From contig CM055107.1 of the NCBI GenBank assembly GCA_029204225.1, positions 11,956,741 to 12,020,740 of the forward strand: a DNA stretch of 64,000 nt. Direction: 5' to 3'. Every line of letters begins with the position of its first letter. Position 1 is the stretch's first letter. Positions 33,957-46,106 of this stretch are shown one piece after another. Source of the stretch: Diphasiastrum complanatum. Lineage: Eukaryota > Streptophyta > Lycopodiopsida > Lycopodiales > Lycopodiaceae. A program made the translations under genes and the position numbers. The notes beneath the pieces were generated by a model. It made no database searches and was not told the DNA's origin. It was given only the letters and a program-made list of their open reading frames with translations.

Positions 33957-34226
33957 GCTTGTTTGCCTGTTCTGTTTCTCTGCTGGGCCAGAGGTCCTTC
34001 TGATGAGTATTTCGATTGTGCTGTCACCGCATAAGTAAGACATGCATCTGCAAAAAAGGTTAGGATTTTTAGTGTTTCTGACTCTCTTGCGAACTGTAAT
34101 GTGTGTGCGGGTCATGTTTTAGCTCTGCCTCTGGATTGTGCAAGCATCGCTGTGTGTGTGTGTGTGTGTGTGTGGGTCGTGTGCAATCTGCTTGTTCTGT
34201 TTCTCTGCTGGGCCAGAGGTCCTTCT
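33957..34226. repeat. Direct repeat pair and (TG)n tract
   Basis: CTGTTCTGTTTCTCTGCTGG followed by GCCAGAGGTCCTTCT occurs at about 33967 and 34195. Between them lies a (TG)12 microsatellite at 34151-34174. Confidence 0.85.
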
Positions 34227-34272
34227 TATATTTAGGAACGTGTCCAGGTACGAGCCTTGGTAGCAGGTCTAG

Positions 34273-34620
34273 CTACGGAGAAAGAGGTTTTGAAAGACAA
34301 TCAGAGGCTGTTCATCTCATAGAGGCTTGAGGTATTTGTTTTTTTCTTATGCTCATGTTCCTTTCTTTCTTTCTTCTGTTCGTGTTCTTTTTGTAAGTTC
34401 ATTCTTATTTCAATTAATAGTGTACACATCGCGTAGAGATCTCTTGCAGGCTTCTGTGCTAGAGGTCGAACAAGGTAAAACGGAGATAAACAGAGGCTGT
34501 TCATCTCGTAGAGGCTTCACGTGTTTGTTTTTTTTTCGTCTGCTCATGTTCCTTTCTTTCTTTCTTCTGTTTCTGTTTTTTTTTAAAGTTTATTCTTATT
34601 TCAATTACTAGTGTACACAT
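34273..34620. repeat. Tandem duplication, unit about 200 bp
   Basis: Two diverged copies (34273-34440 and 34472-34620) share AGAGGCTGTTCATCTC, CTCATGTTCCTTTCTTTCTT and TTTCAATTA.TAGTGTACACAT. Non-coding. Confidence 0.8.
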
Positions 34621-34913
34621 TGCATGTGTGATAAATTAGTGGTATACATTATAAATGGAAAGGAAACGAAGAGGAAAGGACCGATTTTCTGTCTTGCTAG
34701 CGAGTTTTTAAAGTAGAAGGCGATCACTTTAGCATGTCTGTCTCTGTGTCTGTCTTTAGTATTATTCACTTTTGATCAGATCCTGTAAATGAATGAATGT
34801 AAAAATTAGTTGTATAATAGAGATACAATCGGTAGTTGTATATATATCAATTAAATAATGTTTTATACTTTTCATCCGTGGGTTCCCCGAACCGTGGGTT
34901 CTGGGAACCGTGG

Positions 34914-35468
34914 CAGGTTTCTCCAAAAGAACTAGCTATGGCTATCTCCAACAATGCAGTTTAATTGGAACTCTATCTATCTTACGGACAGAAAATGCAA
35001 CTGGTTTGTCCAAGAGAGCTACTAACTATTGCTCAGAAGACAAAGAAAAGAGCTACAAGAAGGCACAAGAGGTATGAATTATCTGTTGCAATAGGAAACA
35101 AAAAAGAGAGAGATATAGTTCTGCTTGTTGATGCTGGCATTTTGTCTAAGTCTTAGTGTGTCTGGAGTCCGGACACACAATAATACTATCTCAAGAAACA
35201 GTATCTTCGTCTACACAAAATGCAGGTTTCTCCAAAAGAACTAGCTATAGCTATCTCCAACAATGCAGCTTAATTAGAACTCTATGTTACGGACAGAGAA
35301 TGCAACTGGTCTGTCCAAGGGACCTACTAGCTATTGCTCAGAAGACAAAGAAAAGAGGTACAAGAAGGCACAAGAGGTATGAATTATATGTTGCAATAGG
35401 AAACAAAAAAGAGAGAGATATAGTTCTGCTTGTTGATGCTGCTGGCAGTTTGTGTAAGTCTTAGTGTT
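34914..35468 (+). repeat. Tandem duplication, 309-bp unit, each with an open frame
   Basis: Unit 1 is 34914-35222 and unit 2 is 35223-35468. Both keep a basic open frame of about 60 codons (MQLVCPRELLTIAQKTKKR, then RRHKRYEL and VAIGNKKERDIVLLVDA) with few indels that break it. I do not recognise the protein. The frame could be an exon-derived remnant or chance conservation from recent duplication. Three-base and six-base length differences near the end keep the frame. Confidence 0.75.
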
Positions 35469-35794
35469 TTTAAGTCATGATAACTTACCAATAGTTTGCT
35501 AAACACCATCTTAAGGGATGAGCCAATATCCTTTCAAATAAACAATTGTCATGAAATTCTGTTAGACATTGACACCCTAACCCTAAACACATTTTAAGTT
35601 CCATGTAATTAAAAAGTGGCTTCTCTTTTTGAGTTTCCATTGTATCTAGGAACTTTAGAGGATCAATTAGATCTATAACTAATGTCGAATTGGCCACATA
35701 ACCTCTCAAAATTTAGAAGAGTGCCTTATATGGTGATCAATACACATCAAACTAGAAGGGGTCCGATGATTTTGTTGCTAGTTGTATTTTGGAC

Positions 35795-35835
<41 letters not shown>

Positions 35836-37600
35836 GTGTGTGTGTCTCAACGGCTTCATTGGACTACCATTTGTTTTTATTGATAATAAATAATAAAACA
35901 TTGTCATCCATACAATTTAGCATGATTTTTAGTTATTTGGGACAGAGTATGTGACATTTCAACCATGAGACCAGCCTTTGATATATGGTTCAGGCCCATT
36001 TTGGGTAGTTCAAAAGGGGACAGGGGGCAATTACAATGACAACAAGTAGACCAAAGGTTGCATGTTCATATTATAATAAACTATTTAAGTAAATATAAGC
36101 CAATGCATCTTCATTCTTTTATGGCTAAATAATGTCATCCAAATATGCATATTATAAGTTATTGATAGTTGAACATGGCTCTTCACCTTCAACAATAAGC
36201 TTTATCAAATAAAGATTCGTTTAAAATCAGCTCTTAAGTGCAATTTCCCTAGCATGTGATTTGATTTGATGATGTCTTACTCCATTTGGTAAATGGAATT
36301 TGATAATGTTTAAAAAAATAAATAAATTCTTGAATTGACATATTTCTCTTAGTATTATGACTTTGAAAACCCACAATTTTCGCTTCTTGTTCTTTCATTA
36401 CAAGGTTTAGTTACATTGGTTGCATGAAACTTTTCATGGAAAGAATGAATATTAAATCAATTGAGTATATTAGATGAGTTGTCCATATCTGAATGAGTCA
36501 ATATGCCAAGGGAAATGCATAAACACATCATGCATATCTCAAATATCATTTTTTTTGCCACAAACCTGCATATGTCGAGATTTCTTTAGTCAGCAAAAAG
36601 AATCCGAATGATGCAAAAAAATTTATACTATGTATAGTCTTCTGCATGTTTTTATAAGCAATGGGCTTCAAACTAGCATGCAAGAGAGGCTACAAATATT
36701 TCTATCCTTGATGCCCCACAACGACTTTCTTTTAAATGAAAAGTAGCACAATTTGACAATCCTTTTTTTTTTGTTACTTCTAATATTATGTCACACTACC
36801 TCCTCATGATTCTTAAAGTGATTGTAATAGTTTTGCTCTCATTGGGATGGTTGAAATGGAAAGAGTACTTGGATACACTAAATAAAATCATATCATAAAT
36901 AGTGAATAATTATGAAAACTCATAGGCAACATTCCTATTCTCATATTTCAAGAAGAAATCAGACTAACTTGCTTCAAGAGTGAGGCCGATGAGATTTTGA
37001 GAGGAGAAAGGTGACAATGCTTATTGAGTGCTCAAAAATAGCTAAAAGTGCCTCATAAAAGTAGTCTAGGTTTTGAGCATAAAAGTTGTGTTATGCCCAA
37101 GATATTGGCATCACTTGGGGTTTATAATGACATTTTGTAGATTTAGCTAAAAGTTTGAATTTCACTTTACCCAGCTACTGAATTTTGAACATGTTAATTC
37201 GGAACCCCAAGGATATTTTTTTGCTTTAAAGTCTCACCAGTGAGATTAATGATCCAAATCTTGCTTAATTATCTAGACATCATTTTCTTCCAAAGAATTT
37301 CTTTTGCGAGAGTGATCTGTAGACCAGTGGTTAGTAATTACGATCATGGTAATACTAACGGGCGAGTCCCCCTCCCATTAGTTAATTGTTTCAGGGTATT
37401 TTGGAAAATTATGAGATACAGATCCGGATCCCAAATAGTATCTCATTATTTACAGAATCTGAAAGCTCCCATCTTTTTTTTTGAAATTTCTTGAATATGG
37501 GACAGTTGGCTTAAGATTCATATAACTCCTTCTAATGGAAAAGTATGTTTTGAAGGACTAATCATTGTTATATGAAATGCTTCCATATGGATATGAGTTA
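35469..37600. other. AT-rich non-coding stretch with (GA)n
   Basis: A GA microsatellite occupies 35798-35832, followed by a short GT tract. I see no gene in the rest; open frames are short. Confidence 0.4.
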
Positions 37601-37619
37601 TGGACTCACTCATTACATT

Positions 37620-37974
37620 CGCCACGTCCATTTACATTTACTTTACTTAATGCATAAGCAAGCCTTGGGCCCTTTTTTACCCATTATTGACACTTAGACT
37701 ATATGGTTGGCCTTAGGCCTTATTATTCATTATTGGGACATTTGGACATATTATTGGAGAGTGGGGGCCTTTTTGGAGCGCACACTAATATCCCTCCCAG
37801 TTGGGCCCTAGCTTCTTATAGGCTATAAATAGGAAATGTGTGTCATTTGTTACTCAGCTGATGATATTGATCTCTTTCTTTAGTCTCCTTAATCTCTCTC
37901 TTTCTTGTTTCTAGGATTAAGTCTTGCTTATGTCATAGCTTAGCTCTAGATTAATTGTGGCTTCATTCGTAACT
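37620..37974 (+). mobile_element. LTR end upstream of a primer binding site
   Basis: The segment has LTR-like features: a TATA box (CTATAAATAGG, 37820-37830), a pyrimidine-rich CTCTTTCTT stretch, and it stops at TTCGTAACT just before the PBS at 37975. The left edge is not defined because no second copy is in the window. Confidence 0.5.
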
Positions 37975-37986
37975 TGGTATCTGAGC
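37975..37986 (+). other. Primer binding site variant
   Basis: TGGTATCTGAGC differs at one base from the initiator tRNA-Met site TGGTATCAGAGC. Confidence 0.7.
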
Positions 37987-38011
37987 ACTTTCCTGTGCAC
38001 TTCTTTTCAGA

Positions 38012-38560
38012 TTTAGTAGAGGCTGTCTTGCGCCCTACTAACCCATCAGTTTCGTCGATTTTTTCATCAGATTTTCATCGTTTTTTCATATTTACTAGAG
38101 GTTGTCCGCGCGCTACTAACCCATCACTTTCGTCGATTTTTTCATCAAATTTCCATCATTTTTCTAGATTTGGTAGAGGTTGGCCAACGCCCTACTACCT
38201 TGTCACTTTCGTCGATTTTCTCCACCGATTTGCTGCCCATTTCGTGGATTAATTGGAAGTTGTCCAGTGCCCTACTTCATCACCATTTTCAGCGGTTTTC
38301 TTCATCTTTTTTCAGTTTATGTGTGGATTTTGGTAGCTGCTGCCCAGCACTCTACTACCTTGCCATCTTCGACAGATTTCTCCACCAAGTCACTGTCCAT
38401 TTTGCTTATTGTTTGGAGGCTGTCCTGCACCCTACTTTATCACCATTTTCAGTGGTTTTTCCATCATTTTGCAGGACATTTGTGGATCTTACTAGCTACT
38501 GCCCAGCATCCATTTTCAGCTTGGATCTTTAGCTCTCTCTCTCTCTCTCTCCACTTGTTT
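38012..38560 (+). repeat. 79-bp tandem array in retroelement leader, seven units
   Basis: Unit starts near 38012, 38091, 38169, 38251, 38328, 38410 and 38488, each beginning like TTTGGTAGAGGCTGTC...GCCCTACTA and ending pyrimidine-rich. From unit 4 on, alternate units resemble each other more, giving a ~159-bp dimer. Because 159 is divisible by three, long open frames arise in several phases; I do not treat them as genes. Similar but looser sequence continues to about 38960. Confidence 0.8.
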
Positions 38561-39426
38561 TGCAGATTGTCAATATTGTTTGGAGGAGGACTAGCACCCT
38601 AGTATTGCCCACCTACTGCCCATTTTCCAGCCCACCATCACCTACTTCCAATACCTTACTTTAGTTGCCGCTTGCTATCCACAACTCAACTATTTGTACT
38701 CTTTCCCAGCCCACCCCTCCTTGCATTGTCTCCACCTTTCTACTGATTTTTCAGCTTTGCTTGCTGGCTGCCTAACCCTCTCATTTTTGGCACTCACCTT
38801 CCTCACGTGGGTATCCATTTTTCAGCCATATACTCCACTATTTGCTACTTATTTCTCTCATTATTTAGTTGCTTTTGCAAGTCCCTCTTATATCTATTTG
38901 GTGGCTGCCCGATATCTCTCCATTTTACTACCCTTTTCAACACACTTTCGATTGCAGTTGTGAGGTACTACTTACACTATTTGTCATTTCCCTCTTTTTT
39001 TTCTTTTCTTTAGCAAGCTTTGTCATGTCTTTTCATTGGTGTTGTGATGACTTATGTCTTCTCCTTCAGTTTGTCCACTTGATTAGCGTCTTGCCTGGCT
39101 TAACTTTCTGCATGTGGCTGTTGTTTTGTTATTTTCATTTTATTTAGTAGTTTGTGTTTTCCATCGCATTTTTGTTTTGGTTGTGTATGGCATTGATGAT
39201 TTTGGTGCTATTCTCCAAGAGAAGACACTTATACTATAGAAAATAAAAATTATAGGATAGGCCTAAATGCTAACTTGTACAGTCAATTAATGCGAAGAGC
39301 CCAGTAATCTGAGCTCGTACTGAGAAGTTATTTAACATCAAAGAAGGCAAAAAAATGACCTCATAAAGTTAATAATTCTTAAATGTCCATTTAACATAAG
39401 TAATGTTTAAAATAGTTTATGAAACT
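38561..39426. other. Pyrimidine-rich leader continuation and spacer
   Basis: Ser/Phe/Leu-type open frames on the plus strand reflect CT-rich sequence. No gag or pol follows; the element is cut off before Copia D begins at 39427. Confidence 0.45.
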
Positions 39427-40086
39427 TGACAAAATCTTACAGCAAATTCAATCTCAATCAATCCTAAAAGTGATGGAGGATGCACAAATAAAAGATCTAG
39501 ATCCAAACTATGAGCTAGAATCAAGACTAGTTACCAAAACTAGCAAATTTGAAATTTAACTCCACATTAGGCACATAGATTTGATCAAATGAACCAAAGT
39601 AAAGTACATCAAGCTTCTCAGAACTGTAAACAAATTCAGCACCTTCCAATCCAAGCAACTAATGCATAAAAAGTCTCACATCTAATAGCTAGAACTCGCC
39701 ACCAAAAGACAATGATGATGGAGATTCCATCATGTATTTATACATTTCAAGCTCGGATCTGAGCATATTAGGGCACTTCTGAACTTTTCATATCCTAACC
39801 CTAATATCTAACCTAATAGGTCATTGGATACATCCTAACTTGGGGTCAAGATCTCGAGATCCAAAAACAATGAAAAACATGCTATTTTTAGATCCTAGAA
39901 TTTCTCTAGCCTATCCAAACACATTTTTGCCTCATTTCAAAGATGCTATCACAATGTAATATGAGGGATGAACTTATTGGAAAGCATCCTATGTGATTTG
40001 GTACGTGTGGCATCTATTTACATGGCCATCTTGCCAAGTACAATGCATGTGACAAAAAATGGTCAAGCTAGAATTGTGAAATTTCA
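39427..40086 (-). repeat. 3' LTR of Copia D
   Basis: TG...CA ends; partner at 44511-45194. The right copy has an extra ~36 bp near 44805-44845 (GAAAAACTCGATTTTTCTTC) and scattered substitutions, so the insertion is not recent. Confidence 0.9.
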
Positions 40087-40129
40087 ATACTTTTTCTCAC
40101 AATCTACCTAGATGATAACATAGCTTTAC

Positions 40130-40800
40130 TAATTAAGCCAAGGGTTGATTTAAGCTTCAAAAAAGCATTCTTTTGAAGAGGCTTTGTCAATATATCAGCT
40201 ATGCATTCTTCACTTGAAACATGCTCCAATGAGACCTCCTTAGCTTGGACCTTTTCTCTTACAAAGTTGTGAGCAATTTCTATGTGTTTGCTCTTTGCAT
40301 GTTAGATTGGATTGGATGCTAGGTGTTGGGCTGAGATGTTGTCATTGTAGATGAGTGGAATGACACCTGATTTGATCACTTTGAGCTCCTCAAGCAACCT
40401 CTTGATCCATAGTACTTCCTTGGTTGTGGTTGTTAGAGCCTTGTACTCGGTCTCGGTTGATGAAAGAGATATTGTTTCTTGCTTCTTTGATAGCCAAAAA
40501 ACCACACCTTCTCCAATGTAAGTTGCAAAGGCACTTGTTGACTTTCTATCCTTCTTTTCCCCTGAAAAATCTGAATCACTAAAAGCATGCAAGTTAATGG
40601 ATTCACCTCTATAAAGGATCCCAAAATCTAGTGTGCCCGAAATGTATCTCAATATTCTTTTGGCACATTTCCAATGGATAACTAATGGATCTTGCATATT
40701 TTGACTAAGCTTGCAAACACTATAGCATAGATTAGGTCTTGTTATGGTTATCCACATTAAGGAGCCAATAAGTTGCCTATAAAGAGTGATGTCCTTGAAG
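40130..40800 (-). pseudogene. Copia D RNase H
   Basis: Minus-strand reading gives LIGSLMWITITRPNLCYSV, KRILRYISGTLDFGILY, LHAFSDSDFSGEKKDRKSTS (first RNase H Asp region), LSSTETEYKALTTTTKEVLW and NDNISAQHLASNP. A TAG replaces the residue after SNPI, and the frame then continues HAKSKHIEIAHNFVREKV to ADILTKPL, the usual Copia end. A stop also separates it from RT at about 40812. Confidence 0.9.
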
Positions 40801-40811
40801 GATCTTTCATA

Positions 40812-41973
40812 CTATTTATTGGTCACTTTTACATCATGCTCCATAGGAGTCTCTACATGCTTGCATCCATGCATGTTAAATCTATTGAGTAATGAATTGG
40901 CATACTTAGATTGACAAATGAAGACATAATTTAAAGATCTAAGTACTTCTATACCCAAAATGACGTGCAAAAGCCTGAGATCTACCATCTTGAACTCTTT
41001 GGATAGATCTAGCTTAGTTTTCTCAACACCTTCTAAATCATCTCCACTAAGTATGATATCATCAACATAAAGTAATAAAAGTACAATGTATTTTGCACTA
41101 AATCTTATGTACAAGGTGGGATCATACTCACTAGGAGTAAGTCCAATAGAGATAAGAAAAGTATTGAGCCTTGTGTTCCAAGTTCTAGAAGCTTGTTTCA
41201 AACCATACAAGCTCCTCTTGAGATGACACACCTTGTCTTCCATACCTTGCTTGATGAAGCCCTTGGGCTGCTCCATGAATATATCCTCTTTCAAATGACC
41301 ATTTAAGAAAGCATTTGACACATCCATTTGAAACAATAACCAATGAAAGTGAGAAGCAAGAGCAATGATTAGTCTTATGGTGACCAGTCTTTGCCACGGG
41401 TGCAAAGGTCTCATCATAATCTATGCCATACCCCTTGGCTACAAGCCTTGCCTTGTGCTTAGAAACACTTCTATCTTGATTCAACTTGAGCTTAAAAACC
41501 CACTTACATCCAATTACATTCCTATCCAAATGTAAATCAACAAGCATCCAAGTATCATTTTCCATCAATGCATTGTACTCATCACACATAGCTTGAAACC
41601 ACTCCTTTGATTCTAAAGCTTCACTAACATTTGAAGGCTCTTCAAAAGATGTGATAAAGACATAAGAAGAAGTACTTTCCTCGACTTGCTTACCCTTGTC
41701 CTTGTATGTGAGCCTTACTGGCTCCATCCTTGACCTTGTGGATCTTCTTGGTGTGCTTGGTGTTCTTGGTTCTAGCTCCTCCTCATGATCAAGCTCCTCC
41801 TTGATCTCGGGTACCTCTCTTCCAATAGAGTGGTTAAATGAATCATCTTCAAGCTTATGCATTCTAATCTCATAAAAAATGATATCTCTAGAAATGGCAA
41901 CCTTTTGAGAAGAGGGAATGTAGATTTTGTAACCTTTGCTTGCATTGCCATAACCTACCATGATCCCCTTCAT
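40812..41973 (-). pseudogene. Copia D integrase tail and reverse transcriptase
   Basis: From 41973 downward: the integrase C-terminal part (GYGNASKGYKIYIPSSQKV), an acidic/Pro linker, then RT starting WFQAMCDEYNALMENDTW and GCKWVFKLKLNQDRSVSKHK ARL-type words. One frameshift near 41400 is followed by MDVSNAFLNGHLKEDIFMEQ, SLYGLKQASRTW and the catalytic YVDDIILSGDD. The RT fold is otherwise complete through ETPMEHDV. One in-frame stop at 41986 separates this from the upstream frame. Confidence 0.92.
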
Positions 41974-41988
41974 GGATGATGGATTCTC

Positions 41989-43719
41989 CTAGGTTCTTTT
42001 GTCCAAAGGGACATGTACATAGCAAATACATCCAAACATCTTCAAGCTTTTGAGATTAGGCTTTTCTCCATAACTCTCAAAAACATGTGCTTTAGAGGAA
42101 AGTAGATATACCCATCCATATCTTGAGTAGTCATCTATAAAGGTGACAAACATTGTAGCTCCACCATTGCTCTTTGTGCTAGCAAGATGCACATCCGAGT
42201 GGATCAACTCGAGAGGATGACTTGTCTTTGTGATTGAACTTGAAAAAGGTAACTTGTGTGCCTTAGACAAGGCACAAGCTTCACATACCCTTTCTTCCTT
42301 TGCCAAAGATCTTGGAAGGCCGAGAGCAAGCTCCTCCTTGCACATAGCTTCCATGGACTTGGTGTTGATGTGACCAAGCCTCTTGTGCCACAAGTCAAAT
42401 GTGGTCATCTTGGTCTCCTCGGCTACCTTCACAACTTGGTTAGGATTTACAAAAGCATCAAGCTTAAATAACCTCCCAAACCTTGTTCCCCTTGCTATGA
42501 TCATCCCACTTTTCTTGATGTTGCATACATTAGTAGAGAACTTCACAATGAAACCATGATCTAAAAGTTGGCCAACACTAAGAAAATTTTTAGTGATGCT
42601 AGGAATGAAGAGAACACCATCTATCTTAGTCTTGGATCCTAAGCATAAGGGAATGGATCCCACACTTTCAAGTTTACATTCATGATCATTTGCTGTAAAA
42701 ATGGACTTTATAGGTCCAACATAAGGTGTGAGTTGAGAAAAATATTCCCTTTTACCCGACATGTGGGAGCTAGCCCCACTATCTATCCACCAAGGATCTT
42801 CACTTTTGACATTTGATGATGAAAAGGTTGACATCATGAGTGAGTCCTCATGATGGCTCTCTACCTCCTCTTGTCCAATGTTGGCTTGGCTTTGATCTTG
42901 CTTCCTCTTGAAGCATTCCGAGGCATAATGCCCCATCTTGCTACAATAGTAGCACTTTATCTTAGATTTGTCCTTCTTGGGCTTGACTTGTGATGATGAG
43001 GATGTGGATCCTCCTTGATCTCCATCCTTTGCTTGCTCCCTTTTGAATGCTCCTCCCTTGGTCTTTGCTTTGCCTTTGCTCTTGAAAAATAAGGCTTTGT
43101 CATCACCATCATTGATGGAGAGCCTCTCCATCCTTGATTCGATATGAGCCTTCCTACTCTCCTCGGCCATCAACACACTTTGAAGGTCTTCAATTGTAGG
43201 CAAGTTTCCCATGATGGCATAGCTTTGAAAAAGGTTAGTAAAATCACTACATAAGCCATTCAAAACCATTTGCACAAGCTCACTCTCTTTAATAGGTTCA
43301 CCAACATAAGTAAGCTCTTTGTTCAAATCTTTTACTCTCAAAACAAATTGATGTCCACTCTCACTCCTCCCTTGAAAGCATTGAAGAACTTGGTTCTTGA
43401 GGGAAAGTAACTTTGAGGTATTCTTGGACTCATAGATCTTTTGAAGAGTCTCCCAAGCCTCTTGGGCTGAGGTACATGCTTCTACTTCTTTGAGCAAATC
43501 ATTTGCAACATTCATCTTAATACAATGGAGTGCAAGCTTGCACCTTCTCTTGTATTTAGTTGCTTCTTGTGGATGGATTGGCTCATCTTCCTCTCCATTC
43601 ACAATATCCATCAAATCTTGCATGATAAGGATGGATTCCATTCTTAACTTCCAAATTGAACAATTTGAAGAGTTCAATCTATCACTAGAATCCAAAAAAT
43701 AGGCACTTATGGATGCCAT
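41989..43719 (-). pseudogene. Copia D gag-protease-integrase ORF with core deletion
   Basis: A continuous frame of about 576 codons from the likely start MASISAYFLDSSDRLNSS (an upstream in-frame ATG at 43767 adds 16 residues of no family meaning). Domains in order: UBN2-type gag (AQEAWETLQKIYESKN), CCHC knuckle CYYCSKMGHYASEC, protease WWIDSGASSHMSGK, GAG-pre-integrase LWHKRLGHINTKSM...CEACALSKAHK, integrase first Asp LIHSDVH, FIDDYSRYGWVYLLSSK. At AHVFE it joins SYGEKPNLKSLKMFGCICYV, so roughly 150 residues holding the second Asp and the Glu are missing. The frame stays open over the junction. It therefore encodes gag and protease but no working integrase. Confidence 0.93.
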
Positions 43720-44497
43720 CTTCAATGATAAAAAGATAGATTCAAAGAAACAAGATAGATTGTACAAGATATGATCACTACTAGCTATCCCACTCTCTTT
43801 GGGACCTGAGATGAATCACTCTCTGATTTCTCAAAAAGATCTAAGGTGATCTTGAGCTTGATCTATCTTCAAGATCCAAACTAGATCCAAACTTACTATA
43901 GATTTGATCAAACTAGTCTCCTCCTTGATCTCGACTTCACAAGAAGGGTGAATCCACCTATACTGAACCAAAAGCACTTTATAACACACAAATGTCTTAC
44001 AAATAAAGCCTCTTAAATTCAGGTTGAATCACATTGACATATTCAATCACAAACCTATCCAAAACCGAGTAGAATAGAAACACAAATTTCACTACTTTTG
44101 CATTTCTAGATGGAAAAACTCATCAAAACACTTGATCTGAACCTAAAAGGTGTATTTTAGGACCTTAAGAAGCCTAATAATGACCTAATTAAGCTTTCAA
44201 ATGGCTGATCCAAACTTCTAAAGAGTGGTGGCATTCAAATCCTTATAAAAATCTCTACTAGGAGACATGTACTCCAAGATTCAACTCATAAGAACTTTCT
44301 AATTTGATTTGGTTGAATGAAAATGGGTCAATTTCGGTTCGTGCAGCTATAACTCAGCAAAACAAGTTCCCTTTGATCTATTATCACTCAAATGAAACTA
44401 CAATCACTAGATTAGCGACTAGTACTACGAGCAAAGCTAATACTAAAATCTAGGATCAAAGCTTGAGAAAATCAAATCTAAAGCTCACTTTTGATTA

Positions 44498-44510
44498 GGC
44501 TCTGATACCA
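44498..44510 (-). other. Primer binding site of Copia D
   Basis: Minus-strand TGGTATCAGAGCC, a perfect initiator tRNA-Met match, directly abuts the LTR end. Confidence 0.9.
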
Positions 44511-45194
44511 TGACAAAATTTTACAGCAAATTCAATCTCAATCAATCCTAAAAGTGATGGAGGATGCACAAATAAAAGATCTAGATCCAAACTATGAGCT
44601 AGAATCAAGACTAGTTACCAAAACTAGCAAATTTGGTATTTAACTCCACATTAGGCACATAGATTTAATCAAATGAACCAAAGTAAAGTACATTAAGCTT
44701 CTCAGACCTGTAAACAACTTCAGCACCTTTCAATCCAAGCAATTAATGTATTAAAACACTCACATCCAATAGCTAGAACTCGCCACCAAAAGACAATGAT
44801 GATAGAAGTGGAAAAACTCGATTTTTCTTCATAATTTGATGAAGATCTCATCATGTATTTATACATTTCAAGCTCGGATCTGAGCATACTAGGACACCTC
44901 TGAACTTTTCATACCCTAACCCTAATATCTAACCTAATAGGTCATTGGATCCACCCTAACTTGGGGTCAAGATCTCGAGAAAAAAAAATAATGAAAAACA
45001 TGCTAATTTTAGATCCTAGAATTTCTCTAGCCATCCAAACACATTTTTGCCTCATTTCAAAGATGCTATCACAATATAATATGAGGAATGAACTTATTGG
45101 AAAGCATCCTATGTGATTTGGCACATGTGACATCTATTTACATGGCCATTTTGTCAAGTACAATGCATTTGACCAAAAATGGTCAAGCTAGAAT
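44511..45194 (-). repeat. 5' LTR of Copia D
   Basis: Partner of 39427-40086, truncated at its outer end after CTAGAAT. Confidence 0.9.
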
Positions 45195-45589
45195 GGTCTA
45201 AGGGGAAAAAACCAAGGTCCATCGTACAGAGTAGGTTTTTCCAACACCAAAAATTTTTAACTGCCGAAAATTGATAAAATGCAAAGACACTGGAACATCC
45301 CCATAGATTTTGAACAATGTAATTTTGTATTATGTAATATAATTTTTTGTGTACATCATTTTTGAAAATACATGAACCACTTTTTTTATGATCTATTCTA
45401 TGAGTCACTTTTTCTATGAGGCTCTTTCTTTTCTATGATCTCCATTTCCATGGTGGAGGACACATTGTAATTGCAACTGGATATGAGTTTTCAATAACAA
45501 GCTTAATTGTATCCTACTGGAAATGCATTATCTCCATTGGGGAGATCTTCGGGCACTTAAACTCCAGTGACCACTAAGACCTTTGTCTA
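45195..45589. other. Non-coding spacer
   Basis: No gene or repeat recognised between Copia D and the inverted leader module. Confidence 0.4.
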
Positions 45590-46106
45590 GTTGCGCCCAC
45601 ACAAATCTATTACAAAATTAGCCCATAGGAAGCATCCATCCAACAATCCATGCTTTCACCATTAAGCAGCATATTGCCTCAATCACATCCCACCAACTCT
45701 AGTTGATAGATCAGTAGCTATCCCGCACCGGCAACTAACCACTCGTGCTTTACACCCAAATTCGAACAGCATCTCTGTATCAATGGTTAACTCGTACAGT
45801 TCGAATATGTCAGCCCGCACCCCGCAAGGCATAGACTGTGCTTTCACCTACTTAGGCAGCACTTTGCCTCATTTGTCCTACGTGCAGACGGCACCAGGCC
45901 CAAACCACAAGAACTGACCGTGCTTACACCTCAAGGGCAGCACCTTGACTCATCAAGTCCCCTGTTCTATCGACCACCCCGACCGTGGACACACCTGTGC
46001 TTATACTGTGGGTAGCACGTTGGTCAACAGTTGTCCTAACAAATTTCAAAACGTGGCCATCCTTGTGAGACTTGCGTAGCTGACTGGCTAGTCGGCTCTG
46101 ATACCA
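45590..46106 (-). repeat. Inverted copy of the 5.6-kb leader module, with PBS
   Basis: Minus-strand 46106-46094 is a perfect PBS (TGGTATCAGAGCC) followed by a leader that matches 5577-6105, with the four internal motifs at about 46020, 45945, 45865 and 45675. The sequence just before the PBS on the minus strand (CCCTTTGAGG...GGCGCAACA, 46110-46135) is an LTR end and matches 6120-6150 of the left copy. Confidence 0.8.

Larger units (their letters stand above)
39427..45194 (-). mobile_element. Copia element D, minus strand
   Basis: Left (3') LTR 39427-40086 and right (5') LTR 44511-about 45194 match closely. The left begins TGACAAAATCTTACAGC and ends GAATTGTGAAATTTCA next to a purine tract; the right stops matching at CTAGAAT, so its outer ~17 bases are lost and no target duplication can be tested. 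The PBS is at 44498-44510. The inside carries gag-protease-partial integrase, RT and RNase H in the normal Copia order. The element is about 5.8 kb and is the least decayed in the window, but the integrase core is deleted. Confidence 0.92.

Noticed and set aside
38170-38602. Overlapping plus-strand ORFs of 120 and 140 codons
   Set aside because: They come from the 79/159-bp tandem array, whose dimer length is divisible by three; open in several frames at once.
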